Assembly (NCBI GenBank): GCA_937859895.1
Contig: CALMAV010000259.1
Span: 1-10,191 of the forward strand
DNA: 10,191 nt
From: an uncultured Bryobacterales bacterium
GTDB taxonomy: Bacteria; Acidobacteriota; Terriglobia; Bryobacterales; Bryobacteraceae
Direction of reading: 5' to 3'
Shown: positions 1 to 5,479 of the stretch, one piece after another
How the letters are laid out: each line of letters starts with the position of its first letter
How positions within the stretch are numbered: the first letter of the stretch is position 1
Translations under genes and position numbers: made by a program
The notes under the pieces: model-generated
Databases searched by the model: none
The model's input: the letters and a program-made list of their open reading frames with translations, nothing else
Told to the model about the DNA's origin: nothing

Positions 1-122
1 TCCAGGCACTGATGCATCCCTTTGCCATTCTCGTCTTTCTTGGCCTGCAATGGCGCGCGCGGTTCCGCGATATCTCAGGCGTGCCGGCAGTCTGGAAAGG
101 CCGAAAGTATCAAGCCGTATGA
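1..122 (+). CDS. Membrane glycosyltransferase family 2, C-terminal fragment (5' end outside window)
   Basis: An open frame entering from the left edge (first full codon at position 3) encodes 39 residues and stops at TGA 120-122. It has a short hydrophobic stretch (HPFAILVFLGLQW), then a basic arginine-rich segment, and ends with VPAVWKGRKY. Membrane-anchored family 2 glycosyltransferases of the CrtQ/HpnB kind typically end this way: last membrane helix, basic cytoplasmic tail, then a W-(K/R)-G-R-x-Y motif. The family transfers sugars from nucleotide donors to lipid or carotenoid-type acceptors at the cytoplasmic face. The catalytic domain lies outside the window, so the assignment rests only on the tail and the substrate is unknown. 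The stop overlaps the next start in an ATGA arrangement, which implies one transcript and coupled translation with the peroxiredoxin. Confidence 0.6.
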   Translation, partial: QALMHPFAILVFLGLQWRARFRDISGVPAVWKGRKYQAV

Positions 123-559
123 ACAATGGGAACCTTGCGATAGGCGATGTGGCTCCTGATTTCACGCTCCGATCCACCGACGACCACCAAGTCAATCTGT
201 ATCGGACGCTGCAGGAATCCACCGTTGTCCTGTTTTTCTACTTGAAAGCTTTCACGCCGCTCTGCACTAAGCAGGTCTGCGGCTTTCAAACAGAACGGCC
301 GTCTTTCGCGCGCGGCGGTGCGGCTGTATTTGGAATCAGTTCAGATTGGGAGGCGGCCGCTAATCGCTTCGGGAAGTCTTACGGACTGACTTTTCCGCTG
401 TTGATTGATACACAAGGGGAAGTGCGCAAGCTGTTTCGCGTACCGCGCGTTCTCGGGCTGCTTCCTGGTCGAACGACGTTCGTAATTGGTCGAGACCGGA
501 AGATCACCGGCCTGACTCATTCCCAAACAGCAGCCAGCTTCATATCAAGGAGAGCCTGA
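119..559 (+). CDS. Peroxiredoxin, PrxQ/BCP type (thioredoxin-dependent thiol peroxidase)
   Basis: This is a 146-residue AhpC/TSA-fold protein, about the usual length for PrxQ/BCP. It starts with the family pattern GDVAPDFTL. The active site FTPLCTKQVC has the peroxidatic Cys49 and a second Cys54 in the C-x4-C spacing of atypical two-Cys PrxQ enzymes; Thr46 and the conserved Arg118 (GRTTFVI) are present. Such enzymes reduce hydrogen peroxide and alkyl hydroperoxides in the cytoplasm using thioredoxin; no signal peptide is seen. The position normally occupied by the proline of PxxxTxxC is Leu42, which is unusual. I chose the ATG at 119 because it overlaps the upstream stop as ATGA and precedes the conserved N-terminus. 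An in-frame ATG at 50 would add 23 residues, but these merely re-read the glycosyltransferase tail in another frame. No strong Shine-Dalgarno is seen, consistent with translational coupling. Confidence 0.88.
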   Translation: MNNGNLAIGDVAPDFTLRSTDDHQVNLYRTLQESTVVLFFYLKAFTPLCTKQVCGFQTERPSFARGGAAVFGISSDWEAAANRFGKSYGLTFPLLIDTQGEVRKLFRVPRVLGLLPGRTTFVIGRDRKITGLTHSQTAASFISRRA

Positions 560-563
560 AATT
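547..563 (+). promoter_or_regulatory. Strong Shine-Dalgarno followed by a possible ATT start codon
   Basis: AAGGAG lies at 547-552 within the last codons of the peroxiredoxin gene. Eight bases downstream, at 561, is ATT, which opens the frame of the following TPR-like gene. No ATG, GTG or TTG occurs in that frame between the site and GTG 597. The spacing suits ribosome binding, and starting here completes a plausible signal peptide. ATT initiation is rare in bacteria (infC is the classic case), so a sequencing error or a mutated start remains possible. Confidence 0.45.
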
Positions 564-1169
564 TCTACCCGAGCTTTAGTCTTTTCCATAGCCGCAGTGT
601 TTGTGACAGCTGCGAGCGGCATGTCTGACGGCCTCGGGAAGGCTCGAAATTTGTACTATCAGGGCATCTATGGCGATAAATCAGCAGGCACCCAAGCGGA
701 TAGTTTGTTCACACAACTGTATGGACAGACTCCCGCTGATCCGCTTGTGCAGGTCTACTACGGCAGTCTGCGCCTGCTTGAGGCCGAACGCACCTGGGCT
801 CTCTGGAAGAAGAACAGCCTCTCGAAAGAGGGCATTGGACTGATGAACCAAGCAGTAGATAAGTCTCCGGCCAGCCTGGAGATTCGATTTGTGCGTGCGG
901 CTACGGAGCGAAAATTGCCCGGTTACTTTGGCTTAAAACAGCAGGCCGAGAACGATATGGACACCATCGTGAAAACAGCAGAGCGAGCGGCAAAGGACGG
1001 CACTTTTGAGCCCCGATTAGCTGCGGCTAGCTTTTACTACTACGGAGAGTATTGCGCGGAGAAGTCTAAGTCCGCCGAAGCGTTAGAAGCTTGGCGCACG
1101 GCTGTGAGGATCGCCCCGGAAAGCCGGGCTGGGCAAAGAGCCGCTGAGAAGTTGAAGCAGGTACGGTAA
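561..1169 (+). CDS. Exported TPR-like protein of unknown function
   Basis: The frame encodes 202 residues if read from ATT 561, or 190 from GTG 597. From 561 the N-terminus reads as a signal peptide: an arginine near the start, a hydrophobic core (ALVFSIAAVFVTAA), then a small-residue region before SGMSDG. This suggests export. The rest is helical; the last 35 residues (AEALEAWRTAVRIAPES and onward) resemble one TPR unit, and earlier segments (a helix followed by PADPLVQVYYGSLRLLEA) look like degenerate TPR units. TPR folds usually serve as protein-binding scaffolds; no catalytic motif is visible. The gene begins two bases after the peroxiredoxin stop and so shares its transcript. I chose 561 because of the strong AAGGAG eight bases upstream and the completed signal peptide; GTG 597 has no ribosome-binding site and would cut the signal in half. 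The reading frame is secure, the start is not, and the role is unknown. Confidence 0.72.
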   Translation: MSTRALVFSIAAVFVTAASGMSDGLGKARNLYYQGIYGDKSAGTQADSLFTQLYGQTPADPLVQVYYGSLRLLEAERTWALWKKNSLSKEGIGLMNQAVDKSPASLEIRFVRAATERKLPGYFGLKQQAENDMDTIVKTAERAAKDGTFEPRLAAASFYYYGEYCAEKSKSAEALEAWRTAVRIAPESRAGQRAAEKLKQVR

Positions 1170-1197
1170 TCTTACAGATCAAGCTGAAGGAGTTGAG

Positions 1198-1338
1198 ATG
1201 GAGTATTCGGTAGAGGAAGCTATTCGGGCGCAGAGAGCTATGCGTGAAGCTGCGGGTCTGGGCCAAGAGTTGTTTCCATTTGAGGCATTTGTCGGCATTA
1301 CACTACACCCGACGAACGGCATGGGCAGCGCTAAGTGA
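1198..1338 (+). CDS. Small protein, 46 residues, unknown function
   Basis: ATG 1198 is preceded by GAAGGAG at 1186-1192 with a 5-base spacer, one of the best ribosome-binding sites in the window. The frame runs 46 codons to TGA 1336-1338. That stop overlaps the GTG start of the peptidase gene (1335) as GTGA. The N-terminal half is an acidic/basic amphipathic helix (EEAIRAQRAMREAAGL), followed by GQELFPFEAFVG and a short polar tail. There is no membrane segment, cysteine or signal peptide. The strong site and the overlap with a gene that lacks its own ribosome-binding site argue that it is translated, either as a functional small protein or as a coupling element for the peptidase. I do not recognise a characterised family. 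The tail after FVG is of lower-complexity composition and could be a shortened remnant of a longer protein, which I cannot test here. Confidence 0.6.
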   Translation: MEYSVEEAIRAQRAMREAAGLGQELFPFEAFVGITLHPTNGMGSAK

Positions 1339-2606
1339 AAAGACTACATCGCCGAACCCTGCTCAAGTCCGCTCTCTTTGCCGCCATAGCAGCACCGATC
1401 ACTTTGGCAGAAGAGAAGCAGCCGGCTCCGATTGCGGCTCTAAAGAGCCGACGAAACGAAGCCAAACCGATTACCGTAGCGGAACGGCAAGATCGCATGG
1501 GGCGTGCGCAGCAGTTGATGAACCAGCACGGCCTCAATGCCATCTGCATTGCCGGCAGCACGAGTTTGAAGTACTTCACCGGAATTGAGTGGGGCAACAG
1601 TGAACGCCTATTTACGCTGGTGCTGCCGCAAAAAGGCAACGCCTTTTATGTAAGTCCTGCTTTTGAGGAAGGTCGGGCACGCGAACAGATTGCGGGTGCG
1701 CCCCATGGCGATAGCTGCCGCGTTCTGACATGGCAGGAAAACGAAAATCCGTACCAGCTGGTTGCTCAAGGGTTGAAGGATGCTGGCGTCAAGACAGGGC
1801 GCATTGGGATCGAAGAGCGCATGCAATTCGTGTTTGCTGACGGTATCGGTAAAGCGAACCCGGCAGCAGCCATGGTCAGTGCAACGCCTGTAACCGCCGG
1901 CTGTCGCATGATAAAGAGTCCGGCGGAGATCGCGCTGATGCGGCTGGCTGCGGAAGTATCGCTTGCTGCGTATGAGGCGGCGTGGAAGTCACTGAAGCCT
2001 GGTATGACGCAGACCCAGTTTGGAGCTTTGGTCGTTGCCGCCCATGAACAGCTTGGGTTCGAGGGCGAAGCAAGCATTCAAGTAGGCGCTTACTCTGCCC
2101 TGCCCCACGGTTCTCGCACTCCTCAGGTGATTAACGAAGGAAGCGTGCTGCTGATGGATGGCGGCTGCGTGGTGGAAGGCTACGAGTCAGACATTAGCCG
2201 GACGTTCGTGTTGGGGCAAGTTCCGGACAAAGTAAAGCAGGTCTTTGACATTGTGCATCGAGCGCAAAGTGCGGCTCTGAAAGTGGCGCGGCCCGGGCTG
2301 CCTGCCGGGCAGGTGGATGCCGCGGCTCGTGAGGTAATTGTGAATGCTGGCTATGGACCGGGTTACAAATACTTCACCCATCGCGTGGGTCATGGCATGG
2401 GCATGGATGGGCATGAGTGGCCCTATCTGGTGAAAGACAATCCATTGCCGATCGAAGCCGAAATGACGTTCAGCGACGAGCCGGGCATCTACATTCCCGG
2501 CGAGTTTGGTATCCGGCTGGAAGACGACATGCACATCACGGCGGAGGGCGCGGAGCTTTTTACCCCGCAAAGCCCATCGCCAGAAGCTCCGTTTGCGCGC
2601 GTCTAG
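1335..2606 (+). CDS. Tat-exported M24-family Xaa-Pro aminopeptidase/dipeptidase
   Basis: This is a 423-residue pita-bread-fold metallopeptidase that removes or splits residues preceding proline in peptides. Residues 1-25 form a twin-arginine-type signal (HRRTLLK at 5-11, then a hydrophobic stretch ending ITLA), so the enzyme is expected to be folded and metal-loaded before export to the periplasm. Residues of about 48-185 match a creatinase/prolidase N-terminal domain, and about 190-410 the catalytic domain. All five dimetal ligands are visible: Asp275 (LLMDGG), Asp286 (SDISRTF), His353 (GHGMGM), Glu382 (SDEPGIY) and Glu396 (IRLEDD). The substrate-shaping His258 (LPHGS) and His360 are also present. 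Start is GTG 1335: an in-frame TAA lies immediately upstream at 1332-1334, and the signal peptide begins there. It lacks its own ribosome-binding site and is probably coupled to the small gene it overlaps by four bases. Whether it acts as an aminopeptidase or a dipeptidase cannot be told from motifs. Confidence 0.9.
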   Translation: MKRLHRRTLLKSALFAAIAAPITLAEEKQPAPIAALKSRRNEAKPITVAERQDRMGRAQQLMNQHGLNAICIAGSTSLKYFTGIEWGNSERLFTLVLPQKGNAFYVSPAFEEGRAREQIAGAPHGDSCRVLTWQENENPYQLVAQGLKDAGVKTGRIGIEERMQFVFADGIGKANPAAAMVSATPVTAGCRMIKSPAEIALMRLAAEVSLAAYEAAWKSLKPGMTQTQFGALVVAAHEQLGFEGEASIQVGAYSALPHGSRTPQVINEGSVLLMDGGCVVEGYESDISRTFVLGQVPDKVKQVFDIVHRAQSAALKVARPGLPAGQVDAAAREVIVNAGYGPGYKYFTHRVGHGMGMDGHEWPYLVKDNPLPIEAEMTFSDEPGIYIPGEFGIRLEDDMHITAEGAELFTPQSPSPEAPFARV

Positions 2607-2612
2607 TTGCAT

Positions 2613-2990
2613 ATGAATTGGACTGTGATTGGAAGCGCGTTGATGGCGCTAGCCGTTATGCTCGGTGCCTTTGGCGCACATGGGTTGCGTAATCGGCTGG
2701 ACGCGTACTCATTATCTGTTTACGAGAAAGCGGTGTTCTATCACTTCGTTAATGCGCTTGGAATACTGCTAGTGGCGTTGCTGGCTAGGACAAACGCGAT
2801 CACGCTGGGTGCGCAAGGGCGTGTTGCCGGATTGCTGTTTGTTGGTATCTTGATCTTTTCCGGGTCGCTCTATGCTCTCGCCATCAGCGGCGTTCGTACC
2901 CTAGGCGCAATCACGCCCGTTGGTGGAGTTGCTTTCATTGCCGGCTGGCTGTTGCTGGCGTTCGAAGCATCGCGATCTCAGCGGCCCTGA
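2613..2990 (+). CDS. DUF423 small integral membrane protein (YgdD-like)
   Basis: A 125-residue protein with four hydrophobic segments (about residues 3-23, 42-60, 72-90 and 98-115). It carries DUF423 signatures: GAFGAHGL near residue 20, a YEKAVFYHFVNALG stretch, FSGSLYAL, and LGAITPVGG followed by a tryptophan-containing last helix. Members are inner-membrane proteins of unknown biochemical function. ATG 2613 is preferred because the protein begins directly with the first helix; a TTG at 2607 would add only two residues. It starts six bases after the peptidase stop and is the last gene of the plus-strand run. Its final 13 bases overlap the end of the convergent rsmG, leaving no room for a dedicated terminator between them. 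Confidence 0.88.
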   Translation: MNWTVIGSALMALAVMLGAFGAHGLRNRLDAYSLSVYEKAVFYHFVNALGILLVALLARTNAITLGAQGRVAGLLFVGILIFSGSLYALAISGVRTLGAITPVGGVAFIAGWLLLAFEASRSQRP

Positions 2991-3610
2991 GCCCGTACCT
3001 CCAGCAACGTGCGCGATCCCATAGCCTCAGGCAGTTCATACTGCTCTAATATTTCGGCCATGAAGCGATGCTGTTGCGCTTGCTGTAACTCACTTTCAAC
3101 ATCAGGGCCTTTATAAAGCAGCAGACGCGTACCTTTGGTCAAGAAGGGCCCGAACAGATCGAGAAGTTTGGGAAGGGGCGCAACTGCTCGCGCCGTAATA
3201 ATATCTGGACGCCGTGCCTGAGCTACCGCCTCCGCTCTGTCAGAACTTACGTCCACATTGGGCAGCCCAATCTCTTCAACGGCTGCGTCAACGAAGCGGG
3301 CTTTCTTGCCGGTCGATTCACAGAGAATAAATTTCACCTCGGGCAGCACCAGGGCAAGCGGCAGCCCAGGAAAGCCCGCGCCCGTCCCGGCATCGAGCAC
3401 CAGCTTTGCACGACCAAACCAGCGGTAAGGGGCGACCGAATCCAAAACGTGTTTAATAGCAGCTTCCTGCGGCGACGTAATGCGAGTCAGGTTCATGTAC
3501 TCGTTCGCCCCTGCAATGAGTTCCAAATGCCGCGCTGCCCCAGTGATGACGCGTTCGCGATTGGGCAAGTCAGCTGGTAAGACGCGCCCCAGTTCGTCTT
3601 CGAAGCCCAC
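2978..3610 (-). CDS. rsmG: 16S rRNA (guanine-527-N7)-methyltransferase RsmG
   Basis: A 210-residue class I SAM-dependent methyltransferase of the GidB/RsmG family, which methylates N7 of G527 in the 530 loop of 16S rRNA; loss in other bacteria gives low-level streptomycin resistance. Visible family motifs are NLTRITSPQEAAIKHVLDS (residues 40-58), the SAM-binding loop LDAGTGAGFPG (72-82), ESTGKKARF (98-106) and ARAVAPLPKLL (140-150), with LLYKGP at 164-169. Length matches the family. The start is GTG at 3610; no better in-frame start lies upstream, and a nearby ATG at 3618 is in another frame. GGAG lies only two bases from the GTG, so the exact start is uncertain. In many bacteria rsmG sits beside mnmG or parA/parB; here it stands alone, divergent from ychF across 38 bases and tail-to-tail with the DUF423 gene. 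Confidence 0.93.
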   Translation of the reverse strand: MGFEDELGRVLPADLPNRERVITGAARHLELIAGANEYMNLTRITSPQEAAIKHVLDSVAPYRWFGRAKLVLDAGTGAGFPGLPLALVLPEVKFILCESTGKKARFVDAAVEEIGLPNVDVSSDRAEAVAQARRPDIITARAVAPLPKLLDLFGPFLTKGTRLLLYKGPDVESELQQAQQHRFMAEILEQYELPEAMGSRTLLEVRAQGR

Positions 3611-3648
3611 GTCTCCATGATGGCATCGGTACGCGAGAATGAGAAAGC
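3611..3648. promoter_or_regulatory. Short divergent gap between rsmG and ychF
   Basis: Only 38 bases separate the two divergent starts, so the promoters for rsmG and ychF must overlap each other or lie inside the opposite gene. I see no convincing -35/-10 pair and no strong Shine-Dalgarno for ychF (only GAGAAAG-like purines just before its ATG). The call rests on gene arrangement alone. Confidence 0.3.
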
Positions 3649-4752
3649 ATGCTAAGAGCTGGAATTGTGGGTCTTCCCAATGTCGGGAAGAGCACCTTGT
3701 TTAATGCGGTAACGCAATCGCGGAAAGCGATGGCCGCAAACTATCGCTTCTGTACCATTGAGCCCAACACCGGTGTAGTTACCGTTCCTGACGAGCGGCT
3801 GGGAGTGCTGGCCAAGCTGAGCAAGTCTCAAAAGACTGTGCCGGCGGTGTTCGAGTTTGTGGACATTGCAGGCCTGGTGAAAGGGGCGAGCAAGGGTGAA
3901 GGGCTCGGCAATCAGTTTCTGGGGCACATCCGCGAAGTGGATGCGCTGGTGCAGGTTGTGCGCTGCTTTGAAAATTCCAACATAGAGCATGTGATGGATA
4001 CGGTAGACCCGGTCCGAGACATTGACATCATCAACACGGAACTGGTGCTGGCCGATCTGGAATCAGTGGAGAAGCGTAAAACCAAGAACGTAAAGGCAGC
4101 CCGGAGCGGTGACAAGAAAGCCATTGCCGAAGTGGAAGTTTTGGAGAAGCTCGACGTTCATCTTAATGAGGGCAAGACGATTGCGACAATGGAACTGAGT
4201 CCGGAAGAGCAGTCGCTTGTGGCTGGCTTTTTTCTGCTGACCAGCAAGCCTACGCTGTTTGCCTGCAACGTAGCTGAAGAAGATTTAGCTTCGGCGGACA
4301 GCAACGCATTCGTGCAGCAGGTTCGCACGTACGTGAAAGCTCACCACAAGACAAGTGCCGTGGTGGTGTCCGCTGAGATCGAATCGGAACTGGTGACGTT
4401 GTCGGAAGAGGAGCGACAGGAGTATCTCAAGGACTTGGGCGTAGCGGATACAGGCGCGAGTCATCTGATTCAGGAGGCCTATCACCTGCTGGGGCTGCGC
4501 ACATACTTAACGACGGGCGAAAAAGAGACGCGAGCCTGGACCATCCATGCCGGCGATAAGGCCCCACAAGCTGCGGGCGTGATTCACTCTGATTTTGAGA
4601 AGGCCTTCATTTCTGCTGAGTGCGTCAGCTTTGCCGACCTGGTGGCATGCGGCTCTTTTGCACGGGCGCGTGAGCTGGCCAAGCTACGCACGGAAGGGAA
4701 AGATTACGTCGTGCAGGACGGGGACGTGATTGAGTTCAAGACTTTCGTTTAG
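3649..4752 (+). CDS. ychF: Redox-regulated ATPase/GTPase YchF (Obg family, OLA1-like)
   Basis: A 367-residue cytoplasmic P-loop protein of the nearly universal YchF/OLA1 family, which hydrolyses ATP in preference to GTP, binds ribosomes and is linked to oxidative-stress responses. Visible motifs in order are the P-loop GLPNVGKST (8-16), the YRFCTIEPNTGVV switch I/G2 region (32-44), DIAGLVKGASKGEGLGNQF (72-90, G3), NVAEED (207-212), which replaces the usual NKxD and explains the relaxed base specificity of the family, and SAEIE (241-245). The last 85 residues form the TGS domain, including TYLTTGEKETRAW (285-297) and the C-terminal VQDGDVIEFKTFV. Length is normal. The start ATG at 3649 precedes the P-loop by seven residues, as in relatives. 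Its final 17 bases overlap the end of the convergent pseudouridine synthase gene. Confidence 0.96.
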   Translation: MLRAGIVGLPNVGKSTLFNAVTQSRKAMAANYRFCTIEPNTGVVTVPDERLGVLAKLSKSQKTVPAVFEFVDIAGLVKGASKGEGLGNQFLGHIREVDALVQVVRCFENSNIEHVMDTVDPVRDIDIINTELVLADLESVEKRKTKNVKAARSGDKKAIAEVEVLEKLDVHLNEGKTIATMELSPEEQSLVAGFFLLTSKPTLFACNVAEEDLASADSNAFVQQVRTYVKAHHKTSAVVVSAEIESELVTLSEEERQEYLKDLGVADTGASHLIQEAYHLLGLRTYLTTGEKETRAWTIHAGDKAPQAAGVIHSDFEKAFISAECVSFADLVACGSFARARELAKLRTEGKDYVVQDGDVIEFKTFV

Positions 4753-5479
4753 CTTTGGCGCTTGGGCGAAGCATTGCGATCTCGGCCGGCGTGAGGTCGC
4801 GCCACTCTCCTATGCGTAAGCCCGTTAAGCTAAGTGGGCCCAGCCTGACCCGTACCAGCTTCAACACCTTACTGCCAACTGCCTCCAGCATCCGGCGAAC
4901 CTGACGGTTGCGACCCTCGCTGATTGTGATCTCGATAAAGGAATACTTTGGAGTGTTTCGCAGGGGAGTGACTTGAGCTGGACGCGTGGGCCCGTCATCG
5001 AGAGTTACGCCGTTTCGCAATTGATCAAGCTGTTCGGTCGTCAACACGGTGGAAGCTTTCACCATGTACATCTTCGAGACGTGATGCTCCGGATTGGTGA
5101 TGTACTCGGCTAGATCATTATCGTTAGTCAGTAATAACAGCCCAGATGTATCGAGATCGAGCCGACCCACGGTGCCAACAAACTCATTCACCTTTGGAAG
5201 GAGATCGTAGACAGTTTTGCGTCCTTCCGGATCACGGTACGTGGTGAGGTAGCCTTTTGGTTTGTACAACAGGATGTAGCGGCGCTCGACACGCTCCAGC
5301 GGCTTGCCATCCAGCAGAACCTTGTCCCGTAGTGGATTCACCCAATGGTCAGGCGTTTGAATAACGCGCCCATTCACAGAGACACGACCACTCCCAATCC
5401 AGCTGCGAGCCTCGGTGCGGGAGCCCAGGCCAGCCTTGGAAAGAATGCGGTCGAGCGTCTTGAGGACTGGCTGATTCAA
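4736..5479 (-). CDS. rRNA pseudouridine synthase, RsuA/RluB/RluE/RluF family
   Basis: A 247-residue enzyme that isomerises a specific uridine to pseudouridine in ribosomal RNA. The N-terminal S4 RNA-binding domain (about 8-55: LDRILSKAGLGSRTEA and VSVNGRVI) is followed by the catalytic domain with YKPKGYLTT (72-80), the catalytic Asp108 in GRLDLDTSGLLLL, and the family-typical EGRNRQVRRMLEAVG near residue 190. A lysine/arginine-rich tail (AKAKRKS) ends it. The S4 domain and length fit RluB or RsuA; which rRNA and position it modifies cannot be decided from motifs. The start is TTG at 5479, and this overlaps the TGA of the upstream fusion gene as TTGA, so it is probably read from the ABC-transporter transcript by coupled translation. 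It is tail-to-tail with ychF with a 17-base overlap. Confidence 0.92.
   Translation of the reverse strand: MNQPVLKTLDRILSKAGLGSRTEARSWIGSGRVSVNGRVIQTPDHWVNPLRDKVLLDGKPLERVERRYILLYKPKGYLTTYRDPEGRKTVYDLLPKVNEFVGTVGRLDLDTSGLLLLTNDNDLAEYITNPEHHVSKMYMVKASTVLTTEQLDQLRNGVTLDDGPTRPAQVTPLRNTPKYSFIEITISEGRNRQVRRMLEAVGSKVLKLVRVRLGPLSLTGLRIGEWRDLTPAEIAMLRPSAKAKRKS

Noticed and set aside
50..118. An in-frame N-terminal extension of the peroxiredoxin from ATG 50.
   Set aside because: The added residues are arginine-rich and out of family; the same bases encode the glycosyltransferase tail in another frame, and the ATGA junction marks 119 as the start.
2393..2415. A short GGGCATG-like tandem repetition.
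   Set aside because: It encodes the conserved GHGMGMDGHE metal-site segment of the peptidase and is protein-level repetition, not a repeat element.
2187..2612. A 141-codon minus-strand frame.
   Set aside because: It is antisense to the catalytic domain of the M24 peptidase, whose metal ligands are all intact; no family resemblance.
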